DNA of 64,000 nucleotides, taken from Hymenobacter cheonanensis. Lineage in GTDB: Bacteria > Bacteroidota > Bacteroidia > Cytophagales > Hymenobacteraceae. The DNA lies in assembly GCF_030581075.1 (NCBI RefSeq), contig NZ_JAUQSW010000005.1, positions 124,001-188,000 of the forward strand. The letters are read 5' to 3'. The position numbers were made by a program, and so were the translations under genes. Position 1 is the first letter of the stretch. Every line of letters starts with the position of its first letter. The notes beneath the pieces were generated by a model, which saw only the letters and a program-made list of their open reading frames with translations, searched no databases and had not been told where the DNA came from. Shown here piece by piece: positions 51,155-60,861 of the stretch.

Positions 51155-52222
51155 GTGAAAAAAGCGCTGTACCTCATCGGCTCGCCCAACCAAACCACCC
51201 AGATGCACCGTGTGGCGCAGCTTTTGGAAGATGAGTACGAACCCTACTTCAGCCAGCTTTACTACGACGGCTGGATGCGCGGCTTCTACGAGTGGCTGCT
51301 GCGCAACAATATCCTCGACAAGACCATTGTGCAGGGCTTGGTAAAGGAAAAAGCCGACCGCTACATTGCGCAGCACCAGCTGCGCCGCGACTTCGAAAAC
51401 CGCGAGCTGGGCCTCGAGTACGACCTGGTGGTGTGCTGCTCCGACATTGTGGTGCCGTGGCCGCTGCTCAGGCGCACCAAGTCGGTGTTTGTGCAGGAGG
51501 GCATGACCGACCCTATGCACCTGTGGGCACGCCTAGTGAAGCGCTTCACGAGCTTTCCCATTCTGGCCATCGGCACCTCGCTCAATGGCATGAACAATTG
51601 CTGCGACGTCTACTGCGTGGCCTCTCCGGGCTACGCCGAGCACTTCAAAATGATTGGCGTGGACCCCGGCAAGCTGGTCGTAACGGGTATCCCCAACTTC
51701 GACGACGTGGAGAAGCTGCGCAGCAACAGCTTTCCGCACCGCGGCTATGTACTCGTAGCTACTACCGATATGCGCGAAACCTTCCGGCCCGACAACCGCA
51801 AGAAATTCATTCGCGCCGCCACGCGCATTGCCGCCGGCCGGCCCATGATTTTCAAGTTTCACCCCAACGAGGAGATGGACCGCGCCACCGCCGAGGTCAA
51901 AAAATACGCGCCGCCCGGCACGCTCATCTACACCAGCGGCAATACTGAAGAGATGATAGCCAACTCGGTGGAGTTGATAACCCAGTACAGCACCGTAGCT
52001 TACGTGGGCTTGGCGCTCGGTATTCCGGTGCACTCTTACTTCGACGTTGAGGACCTCAAGCGCAAGCTGCCCATCCAGAACGGCGGCACCAGCGCCCAGC
52101 GCATTGCCGACATTTGCCGGCAGTTTGGGCGCTTCCAGGGTACCGGGCCGGCCTTCCTCAGGCAGTACAAGCCTGCGGCACCCCAGCCCGCGCCGGCCTC
52201 AATGGCCGAAACAGCCCGCTAG
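51155..52222 (+). CDS. CDP-glycerol glycerophosphotransferase/nonulosonate glycosyltransferase-like protein
   Basis: A GTG start at 51155 gives a 355-residue product beginning VKKALYLIGSPNQTTQMHRV; the frame upstream of it has no family character. The fold looks like a GT-B/CDP-glycerol transferase: FVQEGMTDPMH in the middle, then ASPGYAEHFKMIGVDPGKLV, YVLVATTDMRETFRP, MIFKFHPNEE, and VELITQYSTVAYVGLALGIP. These match the C-terminal nucleotide-binding half of UDP-GlcNAc epimerase-like and CDP-glycerol transferase families. Likely substrate: the activated sugar made by the downstream genes. First gene of the cluster. Confidence 0.6.
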   Translation: MKKALYLIGSPNQTTQMHRVAQLLEDEYEPYFSQLYYDGWMRGFYEWLLRNNILDKTIVQGLVKEKADRYIAQHQLRRDFENRELGLEYDLVVCCSDIVVPWPLLRRTKSVFVQEGMTDPMHLWARLVKRFTSFPILAIGTSLNGMNNCCDVYCVASPGYAEHFKMIGVDPGKLVVTGIPNFDDVEKLRSNSFPHRGYVLVATTDMRETFRPDNRKKFIRAATRIAAGRPMIFKFHPNEEMDRATAEVKKYAPPGTLIYTSGNTEEMIANSVELITQYSTVAYVGLALGIPVHSYFDVEDLKRKLPIQNGGTSAQRIADICRQFGRFQGTGPAFLRQYKPAAPQPAPASMAETAR

Positions 52223-52295
52223 CCCTGAATAAGGAACTATTGGGCCGCCAGCGTTACACTTTGTGCCAATTTTGTTACGTTTTATACTTTAAGCA

Positions 52296-53090
52296 ATGCT
52301 CACCCTCATTCAGGCCCGGCGGGGCTCGTCGCGCCTTCCCGATAAAGTAAGCCTCGACCTGGTGGGCCGGCCGCTGCTGGTGCGGCAGGTCGAGCGGGTG
52401 CAGCAGGCCAGCCGGGCGGGCCGCGTGGCCGTCATCACTACTACCGACCCCGGCGACGACGCGCTGGCCGAGCTGTGCCAAAAGTATAGCATCGACGTGT
52501 TTCGGGGCAATGCCCTCGACCTGCTCGACCGCCACTACCAGGCGGCGCAGCACTTTGGTGAGACGGAGGCCGTGGTGAAAATACCCAGCGACTGCCCGCT
52601 CATCGACCCGGCCATCATCGACAAGGTGCTCGGGGTGTATGAGGCCACCAGGGGCCAGTACGACTTCGTGAGCAACCTGCACCCCGCCACCTATCCCGAT
52701 GGCAACGATGTGGAGGTGATGACCCTGGCTGCCCTCGAAACGGCCTGGCGCGAGGCCCGGCGCCCGCTGGAGCGCGAGCACACCACGCCCTTCTTCTGGG
52801 AAAACCCCGAGCGCTTCCGGCTTGCCAACGTGGCCTGGGAAACGGGCCTCGACTACTCGATGTCGCACCGCTTCACCATTGACTACCCGGCCGACTACGA
52901 TTTTATAAAAGCCGTGTACGAAGCGCTTTACCCCGCCAACCCCAGCTTCGGGCTAGCTGATATTCTGACTTTATTAAAACAAAGGCCGGACATTTACGCC
53001 TTAAATGCCGACCTGGCCGGCGTGAACTGGTACCGCAACCACTTAGATGAGCTTAAAACCGTGGACGCGGGCAATACAAAGCACTTATAA
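52296..53090 (+). CDS. SpsF-like acylneuraminate/nonulosonate cytidylyltransferase
   Basis: 264 residues beginning MLTLIQARRGSSRLPDKVSL, the CTP-binding signature (QARxxSxRLPxK) of the SpsF/CMP-sugar synthetase group. Later motifs: VVKIPSDCPLIDPAIIDKVL with the metal-binding Asp, SNLHPATYPDGNDVEVM, REHTTPFFWENPERF and RFTIDYPADYDF. SpsF-type enzymes activate unusual 2-keto-3-deoxy acids as CMP sugars. It is the activation step of the cluster. Starts 73 nt after the transferase gene. Confidence 0.85.
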   Translation: MLTLIQARRGSSRLPDKVSLDLVGRPLLVRQVERVQQASRAGRVAVITTTDPGDDALAELCQKYSIDVFRGNALDLLDRHYQAAQHFGETEAVVKIPSDCPLIDPAIIDKVLGVYEATRGQYDFVSNLHPATYPDGNDVEVMTLAALETAWREARRPLEREHTTPFFWENPERFRLANVAWETGLDYSMSHRFTIDYPADYDFIKAVYEALYPANPSFGLADILTLLKQRPDIYALNADLAGVNWYRNHLDELKTVDAGNTKHL

Positions 53091-53101
53091 TGCAGGCAGT
53101 A

Positions 53102-53198
53102 AGAACGTCGTGCTGACCCCAGTGAAGCATCTTGCTCGCAGTGCTAGGACAGTAGCCCAACGGTTCGAGCAGATGCTTCACTGCATTTAGCATGACAA
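53102..53198. repeat. REP-like palindrome, copy C (degenerate)
   Basis: Arms begin AGAACGTCGTGCTGACCCC and its partner; several mismatches, so an older copy. It lies between the cytidylyltransferase and transketolase genes. Confidence 0.6.
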
Positions 53199-53225
53199 CA
53201 ATTTTGATTTGACGTTTCTGTTTCT

Positions 53226-54083
53226 ATGACTTCCGAAAAAAAACAAGCGCTCTCCGAGCTTGCCCTGCGCGTGCGCGAGCACATCGTTCGCCTCAGCACC
53301 GATGGCGGCTGCTTCACGGGCGCCTCGCTGAGCTGCGCCGACCTGTTGGTGTATCTCTACGCCGACTTCCTCAACGTGAACCCGGGCAACCTGACGGACC
53401 CCGAGCGCGACTACCTCTTCCTGAGCAAAGGCCACGACGTGCCCGCCCTCTACGGCACGTTTGCCGAGCTGGGCTTTATGCCCAAGGAGCGGCTGGCCAA
53501 CCACCTGAAATCGAACGACAGCATCTACTGGCACCCCAACCGCAGCGTGCCGGGCGTCGAGTTTCACTCGGGCTCGCTAGGGCACCTGCCGAGCGTGGCG
53601 CTGGGCGTGGCCATGGATGCCAAGCTGCGCGGCCAAAGCCAGCACGTTATCGTCATCACCGGCGACGGCGAGCTGAACGAGGGCACCTGCTGGGAGGCCG
53701 TGCTGGTGGCCAGCGCCAAAAAGATGAATAACCTGACTATCGTGGTGGACCGCAACCACTTCCAGGCCAATATCGCTACCGAGGAGCTGATTCCGCTGGA
53801 GCCGCTAGCTCCGAAATTCGAGGCTTTCGGCGCGGTAGTGAAGCGCATTGATGGCCACGACTTTGCGGCGCTGGAAGAGGCCTTTACCGCGCTGCCGTTC
53901 AGCGAGGATAAGCCGTCGGTTATCATCTGCGACACGGTGCGCGGCCGGGGCCTGCCCAGCATCGAGCGCCGCGCCGACCGCTGGTTCTGCAACTTCAGCA
54001 GCGAGGAAATTACCTCGCTCCTCAAAGAGCTGCACAGCCAGGAAGCCACCAAGCTCACGAGCGAAACCCTGACCGTTAGATAA
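53226..54083 (+). CDS. Transketolase N-terminal subunit
   Basis: 285 residues carrying the TPP-binding half: LSKGHDVPALYGTFAELGFM, GVEFHSGSLGHLPSVALGVA, GDGELNEGTCWEAVLVASAK and NNLTIVVDRNHFQAN. The GDG...NN thiamine motif is intact. It forms one enzyme with the next gene's product, as in split transketolases, transferring a two-carbon unit between sugar phosphates or related compounds. It lies inside a sugar-biosynthesis cluster, so a dedicated, non-pentose-phosphate substrate is likely. Confidence 0.9.
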   Translation: MTSEKKQALSELALRVREHIVRLSTDGGCFTGASLSCADLLVYLYADFLNVNPGNLTDPERDYLFLSKGHDVPALYGTFAELGFMPKERLANHLKSNDSIYWHPNRSVPGVEFHSGSLGHLPSVALGVAMDAKLRGQSQHVIVITGDGELNEGTCWEAVLVASAKKMNNLTIVVDRNHFQANIATEELIPLEPLAPKFEAFGAVVKRIDGHDFAALEEAFTALPFSEDKPSVIICDTVRGRGLPSIERRADRWFCNFSSEEITSLLKELHSQEATKLTSETLTVR

Positions 54084-54091
54084 TTAGCAAG

Positions 54092-55045
54092 ATGAATTAC
54101 GAGCAGCTTATCCACGAAACCGCCCTGGCCGACGAGCGCCTGCTGGTGATGACGGCCGAAAACCGCGCCCTTATCCGCAACCTGCCTGGCCCGTTGGGCG
54201 CCCGCTTCATCGATACCGGCATCACGGAGCAAACCCTGATTGGGGCCGCCGCCGGGCTAGCCCTGCGGGGCCGCGTGCCGGTGGTGCACGCGCTGGCGAC
54301 CTTTCTCACGCTGCGGGCGTTCGAGTTTATCCGCACCGACGTGGGTATTCCGCATTTGCCGGTGAAAATCAGCGCCTTCGTGCCCGGTTTCCTGTCCGAT
54401 GGCAACGGCCCCACCCACCAGGCTATCGAGGACGTATCGCTCATGCGCGGCATTCCCGGCATGACGGTTTTCGCGCCCGCCGACGAGGCTGATATGCTCG
54501 CCATGCTGCCCGCCATCTGGGCCTCGCCCGACCCCGCCTACCTGCGTGTGAACACCCGGCCCGGCACCTACCAGCACGAGCCCTTCGTGCTGGGCAAGGC
54601 CGAAATCGTGAGCGAAGGCAAGGACATTACCATCCTCACCTACGGCATGCTCTTCGAGCAAGCGCTCATCGCCAAGGACTTGCTGACTGAGGCCGGCTAC
54701 TCGGTGGGCCTCGTGAATCTGCGCAGCCTCAAGCCTTTAGACACTGACGCCGTGCTGAACGTGGTGCGTGGCGGCAGCCTTGTAGTAACGCTGGAAGACC
54801 ACTTCCAGACCGGCGGCCTCTACTCCATCCTGGCCGAGCTGCTGCTAGAGCACGAGCTGACGGCCAAAGTGCTGCCGCTAGCCCTCAAAGAGCGCTGGTA
54901 CAAGCCCGGCCTGCTGAGCGAAGTGCTCGAATACGAAGGCTTTACCGGCCAGCACATTGCCCGCCGCATCGGCGAGCGCCTGGGCGATGGCGCCCACACT
55001 TTCGGCGCCAAAACCAAGGTGGTCGAAAACGAATTTGCCGAGTAA
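54092..55045 (+). CDS. Transketolase C-terminal subunit
   Basis: 317 residues: GARFIDTGITEQTLIGAAAG with the catalytic Glu, LATFLTLRAFEFIRTDVGIP, DGNGPTHQAIEDVSLMRGIP and the C-terminal domain EGKDITILTYGMLFEQALIA. It completes the enzyme encoded 8 nt upstream. The THQ motif contacts TPP. The two halves together equal one ordinary transketolase minus the linker. Same operon as the flanking sugar genes. Confidence 0.9.
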   Translation: MNYEQLIHETALADERLLVMTAENRALIRNLPGPLGARFIDTGITEQTLIGAAAGLALRGRVPVVHALATFLTLRAFEFIRTDVGIPHLPVKISAFVPGFLSDGNGPTHQAIEDVSLMRGIPGMTVFAPADEADMLAMLPAIWASPDPAYLRVNTRPGTYQHEPFVLGKAEIVSEGKDITILTYGMLFEQALIAKDLLTEAGYSVGLVNLRSLKPLDTDAVLNVVRGGSLVVTLEDHFQTGGLYSILAELLLEHELTAKVLPLALKERWYKPGLLSEVLEYEGFTGQHIARRIGERLGDGAHTFGAKTKVVENEFAE

Positions 55046-55062
55046 GCTGCTGTGCCACCGTC

Positions 55063-55155
55063 CGTCATGCAGAGCGCAGCGAAGCATCTCGCTCGCGCCG
55101 TCGGGTTGGTAACCTACCGATTCGAGCGAGATGCTTCGCTGCGCTCTGCATGACG
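55063..55155. repeat. REP-like long palindrome, copy D
   Basis: Perfect 33-bp arms (55063-55095, 55123-55155) starting CGTCATGCAGAGCGCAGCG; same subfamily as copy B. It interrupts the sugar cluster between transketolase and aminotransferase genes. Confidence 0.85.
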
Positions 55156-55193
55156 TTCTTATTTGACGTTTCTTTTTGTCTCAAGCCCATCTT

Positions 55194-56495
<1,302 letters not shown>

Positions 56496-56499
56496 CATG

Positions 56500-56627
56500 C
56501 CCCACCCCCGGTCCCTCCCCTGCGGGGGAGGGGTGCCGGAGGACTTATATCATTGAACTAGCTTAGCAAACCAGCGCTTGCGCCGCCGTGGCTCCCCTCT
56601 CCCGCAGGGGAGGGACCGGGGGTGGGG
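56500..56627. repeat. 27-bp perfect inverted repeat
   Basis: Arms at 56500-56526 and 56601-56627 (CCCCACCCCCGGTCCCTCCC...) with a 74-nt centre, between the aminotransferase and SDR genes. A different family from the REP-like copies A-E. Confidence 0.8.
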
Positions 56628-56635
56628 CTGAACGT

Positions 56636-57442
56636 ATGAACTTCTTCGATTTAACCAACAAAACGGCCATCGTCACGGGTGCCTGCGGCCTCATTGGCCA
56701 GAAGCACTGCGAGGCGCTGGCCCTGGCCGGCGCCCACGTGGTCGTGGCTGACCTCGACCTCGACAAAGCCCGCGAGGTAGCGGCTAGCCTGCCCGGCGCG
56801 GTGCACCTGCCGCTGGCCGTCGATGTAACCTCGCCCGAGTCGCTGGCTGCTGCGCGCGATACCATCATCGCGCATTTCGGGCACATCGATGTGCTGGTGA
56901 ACAATGCCGCCATCAACGACATGTTTGAGAACCCGGCGCTGGCGGCCGACCTCAGCAAGTTTGAGAACTTTCCGCTGGCTACGTTTCATAAAGTGCTGGA
57001 AGTGAACGTGACCGGCATTTTCCTGGCGGCGCAGGTTTTTGGCACGCCAATGGCCGAGCAGGGCAGCGGCTCCATCATCAACGTGGCCAGCACCTACGGC
57101 ATCGTGGGGCCCGACCAGAGCATTTACCGCAACGAGGCTGGCGAGCAAACCTTTTATAAGTCACCGTCTTACCCGATGACCAAAGGGGCAGTGGTGAACT
57201 TTACCCGCTACCTGGCTGCCTACTGGGGCGCCAAGGGGGTGCGCGTGAATACGCTCTCGCCGGGCGGCGTAGAGAACAGCCAGGACGCCTTCTTCGTGAA
57301 GCAATACAGCGCAAAAACGCCGCTGGGCCGCATGGCCGCGCCCACCGACTACCAGGGCGCCGTGGTGTTCCTAGCCTCCGATGCCTCGGCCTACATGACG
57401 GGGGCCAACCTCGTGGTAGACGGCGGCTGGACGGCCATCTGA
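56636..57442 (+). CDS. Short-chain dehydrogenase/reductase
   Basis: Start at 56636 (MNFFDLTNKTAIVTGACGLI). 268 residues with the NAD(P) motif TGACGLIG, VVADLDLDKA (acidic residue after strand 2, suggesting NAD preference), NNAAIN, a catalytic Ser in NVASTYGIV, the YxxxK pair YPMTK, and the NTLSPGGVENSQD loop. Relatives in flagellin and surface glycan clusters (PtmA-like) oxidise or reduce keto-sugar acids. Its insert before YPMTK is longer than usual. Likely step: redox adjustment of the chain made upstream. Confidence 0.88.
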   Translation: MNFFDLTNKTAIVTGACGLIGQKHCEALALAGAHVVVADLDLDKAREVAASLPGAVHLPLAVDVTSPESLAAARDTIIAHFGHIDVLVNNAAINDMFENPALAADLSKFENFPLATFHKVLEVNVTGIFLAAQVFGTPMAEQGSGSIINVASTYGIVGPDQSIYRNEAGEQTFYKSPSYPMTKGAVVNFTRYLAAYWGAKGVRVNTLSPGGVENSQDAFFVKQYSAKTPLGRMAAPTDYQGAVVFLASDASAYMTGANLVVDGGWTAI

Positions 57443-57451
57443 GCCAGCGAA

Positions 57452-57533
57452 CTAGTAGCGCGGCGGCGGCAGGCCTGCGCGTGGTAATGTGCGGCTGTCG
57501 TCCTGCCCAAAGGAGCCGCGCCCGCGCTACTAG
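57452..57533. repeat. Palindrome with CTAGTAGCGCGG arms
   Basis: Arms CTAGTAGCGCGG (57452-57463) and CCGCGCTACTAG (57522-57533). The same arm sequence forms the hairpin at 32684-32716. Confidence 0.65.
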
Positions 57534-57576
57534 CCGTTCTGTATTAATTTCGGATAGAATTTCACCCAACCCTTAC

Positions 57577-58104
57577 ATGAAGCACGTTGACCTCGCCGCC
57601 AAAGCCAGCCGCATTAAGCTCGTTCTGACCGACTGCGACGGCGTTCTTACCGATGGGGGCGTGTACTACGGCGAAAGCGGCGAGGTGCTCAAGCGCTTCA
57701 ACATCCGCGATGGCATGGGCGTGGAGCGCCTGCGCGCCGTGGGCGTCGAAACGGGCATCGTGACGGGTGAGCGCTCGCCCTCCGTCAGCAAGCGCGCCGA
57801 GAAGCTCAAAATCACCGAGCTGCATCTGGGTATCAAAGACAAGGCGCCGTTGCTGCTGGAAATTCTGACGCGCACCGGCCTCACGGCCGAGCAGGTGGCT
57901 TTTATTGGCGATGATACCAATGACGTAGCTATTCTGGGGCTGGTGGGGCTAGCCGCCTGCCCCGGCGATGCTACGGTATTTGCCCGCAACGCGGCCGATT
58001 ACCGCTGCCGGGCCCGCGGCGGCCACGGCGCCTTCCGCGAGCTGGCCGAGCTGATTATCAGCTGCCAGGGCGGGGCGCCGGTGCCCAACCACGGCTCGGA
58101 GTAG
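57577..58104 (+). CDS. KdsC-like HAD phosphatase
   Basis: Start at 57577 (MKHVDLAAKASRIKLVLTDC). 175 residues, with the HAD motif LTDCDGVLTDGG (D19 and D21), IRDGMGVERLRAVGVETGIV, GERSPSVSKRAEKL and FIGDDTNDVAIL. KdsC removes phosphate from 8-phospho-nonulosonate or Kdo-8-phosphate. Here it would act after the NeuB-like condensation. Length and lack of a cap domain match KdsC. No kdsA or kdsD is nearby. Confidence 0.88.
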   Translation: MKHVDLAAKASRIKLVLTDCDGVLTDGGVYYGESGEVLKRFNIRDGMGVERLRAVGVETGIVTGERSPSVSKRAEKLKITELHLGIKDKAPLLLEILTRTGLTAEQVAFIGDDTNDVAILGLVGLAACPGDATVFARNAADYRCRARGGHGAFRELAELIISCQGGAPVPNHGSE

Positions 58105-58233
58105 GGCCAGCGTAAAATAAAATCGCGTTGCTTGCGTCAGTTGGCGGCAGGGTAGCCCAAACTCCCCGCTGGCTGCGCTGTTAGGTTGCTTTTCGTTCTT
58201 TTTCGGCTTTTATTTTTTGCCCACCACTCTACT

Positions 58234-59118
58234 ATGTCTGTAGTTCAAATCAAGAAAAACCGCGCCATTGGCCCCGGCCAGCCGTGCTACATCATTGCCG
58301 AAATCGGCATCAACCACAACGGCTCGCTCGACCTGGCCAAGCAGCTCATCGACGCGGCCGTGACGGCCGGCGCCGACGCCGTGAAGTTTCAGAAGCGCAC
58401 GCCCGAGCTGTGCGTGCCCAAGGACCAGTGGGAAAAAATGCGCGACACCCCCTGGGGCCGCATGAGCTACATCGACTACAAGCGCAAAACGGAGTTTGGC
58501 CTGGCCGAATACACCGCCATCGACGACTACTGCAAGGCGAAGGGCATCGATTGGTTTGCCTCGTGCTGGGATGAGCCCTCGGTTGATTTCATGGAGCAGT
58601 TTCAGCCCGTGCTCTATAAAATGGCCAGCGCTTCGCTCACCGACAAGCCCCTGCTCGACCGCGTGCGCGCCACCGGCCGCCCCCTCATGCTGAGCACCGG
58701 CATGAGCACCCAACAGGAAATCACCGACGCCGTAGCCTACGTAGGTCTTGATAACCTGATGATTGCGCACTCGACCTCGGCCTATCCCTGCCCGCCGCAG
58801 GAGCTGAACCTGCGCATGATTCAGACCTTGCAGGCGCAGTTTCCCGGCACGCCCATCGGCTACTCGGGCCACGAAACCGGCCTGAGCACCACCGTTACGG
58901 CCGTGGCCCTGGGCGCTACGTTCGTCGAGCGGCACTTCACCCTCGACCGCGCCATGTGGGGCTCCGACCACGCCGCCAGCGTGGAGCCGGGTGGCCTGGC
59001 CAAGATGGTGCGCGACATCCGCGACACCGAGGCGGGCCTCGGCGACGGCGTGAAGGTGGTGTACGAGAGCGAGAAAGAGCCCCTGCGCCGCCTGCGCCGC
59101 GAGGTAACGGCCGCGTAA
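58234..59118 (+). CDS. NeuB-like PEP-dependent nonulosonate synthase lacking the SAF domain
   Basis: Start at 58234 (MSVVQIKKNRAIGPGQPCYI). The TIM-barrel motifs are intact: AEIGINHNGSLDLAKQLIDA (22-41), ADAVKFQKR, GIDWFASCWDEPSVDFMEQF, YKMASASLTD, LSTGMST, HSTSAYPCP, GYSGHETGLSTTVTAVALGA and VERHFTLDRAMWGSDHAAS. It would condense phosphoenolpyruvate with an aldose to give a 2-keto-3-deoxy acid. At 294 residues the protein stops at EKEPLRRLRREVTAA, where NeuB enzymes usually continue into a SAF (antifreeze-like) domain. That domain is absent. Confidence 0.85.
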   Translation: MSVVQIKKNRAIGPGQPCYIIAEIGINHNGSLDLAKQLIDAAVTAGADAVKFQKRTPELCVPKDQWEKMRDTPWGRMSYIDYKRKTEFGLAEYTAIDDYCKAKGIDWFASCWDEPSVDFMEQFQPVLYKMASASLTDKPLLDRVRATGRPLMLSTGMSTQQEITDAVAYVGLDNLMIAHSTSAYPCPPQELNLRMIQTLQAQFPGTPIGYSGHETGLSTTVTAVALGATFVERHFTLDRAMWGSDHAASVEPGGLAKMVRDIRDTEAGLGDGVKVVYESEKEPLRRLRREVTAA

Positions 59119-59160
59119 GGAAGCGCATTTATCAAGCGCTCTTCTTAAGCCACATTCAAC

Positions 59161-59267
59161 AACGTCCGTTATGCTGAGCTTGCCGAAGCATCTTGCCCAA
59201 ACCGCTAGGGGTACTAATTCCAACGGTGCGACCAAGATGCTTCGGCAAGCTCAGCATGACGGACGTT
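59161..59267. repeat. REP-like long palindrome, copy E
   Basis: 35-bp arms (59161-59195, 59233-59267) with one mismatch, starting AACGTCCGTTATGCTGAGC; same subfamily as copy A. It marks the end of the sugar cluster. Confidence 0.85.
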
Positions 59268-59370
59268 GTGTATTTTTAACCAACTCGAAACCCTAGCCTT
59301 TTTGCTGAAAAGCGAACATTCGGCCGCGCCAGGCAGTTAAGGGCGGAGTTATCAAGTCATCGAATACGCT

Positions 59371-60405
59371 ATGCTAGAGTCGATAAGCCAGTTCTACCAC
59401 AGCCTCAACGCCGTGGGCCGCACTACCATGATAACCACGCCCATCCTGCTGCTGGCGGTGGTGGTGCTGCTGGTGCTCGAGCGCAGGATGCCGTACCGCA
59501 AGGGCCTGCCTTTTTTCCGCGAAGGGCTGTTTGTGGATTTGTTCTGGTACACGCTGGTGCAGAGCTACTTTCTGCAAATCCTGATTTTTGGGTTCCTTAT
59601 CGCGCCGCTGGCCAAGCACTTCGGGGCTCAGTTCCACATCATGGATAGCTGGCCGGTGGTGGCGCAGGTCGCGTTTTTTGTCGTTACCCACGACTTTTAC
59701 ATCTACTGGTTTCACCGCTTTCAGCACAGCAGCGCCTTCTTTTGGCGCACCCACGAGGCGCACCACTCGGGCAAGCAGGTGGACTGGCTGGCCGGCTCGC
59801 GCTCGCACATCGTCGAGATTATTATCAACCAAACCATCGAGTTTGCGCCTATCGTGCTGCTAGGGGCCAACCCCGTAGTGGTGCCCATCAAGGCGCTGAT
59901 TGATGCCGTGTGGGGCATGTACATTCACGCCAACATCGACGTGAAATCGGGTAAGCTGCAATATTTTATCAATGGCCCCGAAATGCACCTCTGGCACCAC
60001 GCCGACCACGAGGAGGTGTACTACGCTAACTTCTCGACCAAATTTGCGGTCTGGGACTGGCTCTTTGGTACCGCCTTTTTACCCGAAAACCGCAAGCCGC
60101 AGCGCTGGGGCCTGCCCTACGCTTTCCCGAAAGACTATTTTGCGCAGCACGCCTTCTCGGTGGTGCGCTTCGATGAGAAGGCCCTGGCCGAGCGCTCGGC
60201 GGCCTTCCGCACCTACCACGGCGTGCGCTGGCGGGTGCTGGGCTGGCTAGGCCAGCGCGTGCCCGCTGCCAAAGTTTTGCAAGGCTGGGAAGTGCCCGAA
60301 GACGTGCACGAAACCGTGCCTGCCCCCCGCCCCGGCGGCAACCCCACGGCCGAACCCGCCGTTGCCTCTGAATCTTCCCGCCCCGCCGTAACCGCCGCAT
60401 CTTGA
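59371..60405 (+). CDS. Sterol desaturase / fatty acid hydroxylase family protein
   Basis: 344 residues with several membrane helices. The three histidine motifs of the di-iron site are visible: HDFYIYWFHRFQH, HEAHH and the late LWHHADHEEVY. Relatives hydroxylate or desaturate membrane lipids such as sterols, sphingolipids, carotenoids or alkylglycerols. The Pro/Ala-rich C-terminal ~40 residues are probably disordered. It overlaps the next gene by 4 bp (TTGA). Substrate unknown. Confidence 0.85.
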   Translation: MLESISQFYHSLNAVGRTTMITTPILLLAVVVLLVLERRMPYRKGLPFFREGLFVDLFWYTLVQSYFLQILIFGFLIAPLAKHFGAQFHIMDSWPVVAQVAFFVVTHDFYIYWFHRFQHSSAFFWRTHEAHHSGKQVDWLAGSRSHIVEIIINQTIEFAPIVLLGANPVVVPIKALIDAVWGMYIHANIDVKSGKLQYFINGPEMHLWHHADHEEVYYANFSTKFAVWDWLFGTAFLPENRKPQRWGLPYAFPKDYFAQHAFSVVRFDEKALAERSAAFRTYHGVRWRVLGWLGQRVPAAKVLQGWEVPEDVHETVPAPRPGGNPTAEPAVASESSRPAVTAAS

Positions 60406-60785
60406 CACTAAGCTTTAACCCCGCCTGGCTTTTTCTTTTCCTCGCTTCCGTGATGGAAGTATGCTGGAACTATAGCCTCAAATACACGAGCGTGGCCAAG
60501 ATAAAGGCCATCGACTGGTCACACTTTTTCTCTTCGGCCACGGGCGTGCTCACGCTGCTGCCGGCCATCGGGTACGTAGGTTTTGGGGTGGCCAACGTGT
60601 TTTTCTTCTCCAAGGCGCTCAACGTCATTCCCGCTTCCACGGCCTTCGCCATCTGGATGGGCATTGCCCTGGTCGGCATCAAAATCGTGGATACGCTGGT
60701 GCTGAAAGAGGCTTTTCAGTGGGTGCACGTCTTTTACATCGGCTGCATCCTGGTCGGCATCATCGGCCTGAAGCGCACGGCGTAG
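60402..60785 (+). CDS. SMR/DMT-type small membrane protein
   Basis: A TTG at 60402 overlaps the upstream TGA stop, giving 127 residues with four helices: NPAWLFLFLASVMEVCWNYS carries the TM1 Glu typical of the small multidrug resistance family, followed by SLKYT. AFAIWMGIALVGIKIVDTLV and FYIGCILVGIIGLKRTA match the EmrE pattern. It could export a cation, or flip a lipid as in related DMT members. Translational coupling to the hydroxylase suggests a lipid connection, by inference. Confidence 0.75.
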   Translation: MTLSFNPAWLFLFLASVMEVCWNYSLKYTSVAKIKAIDWSHFFSSATGVLTLLPAIGYVGFGVANVFFFSKALNVIPASTAFAIWMGIALVGIKIVDTLVLKEAFQWVHVFYIGCILVGIIGLKRTA

Positions 60786-60806
60786 AACAGGTTGGCTAAA
60801 ACAAAA

Positions 60807-60844
60807 AATAACGCCAGGCTTCGCGAAGCCTGGCGTTATTTTTT
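60807..60844. terminator. Perfect palindromic terminator
   Basis: 17-bp perfect palindromic arms AATAACGCCAGGCTTCG and complement, followed by TTTT; between convergent genes, usable by both. Confidence 0.85.
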
Positions 60845-60861
60845 GGTACGCTCCTGAGCGG

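Noticed and set aside
58210..59235. Minus-strand frame of 341 codons opposite the NeuB-like gene
   Set aside because: Shadow; it extends into the REP-like palindrome, where a coding region is unlikely.
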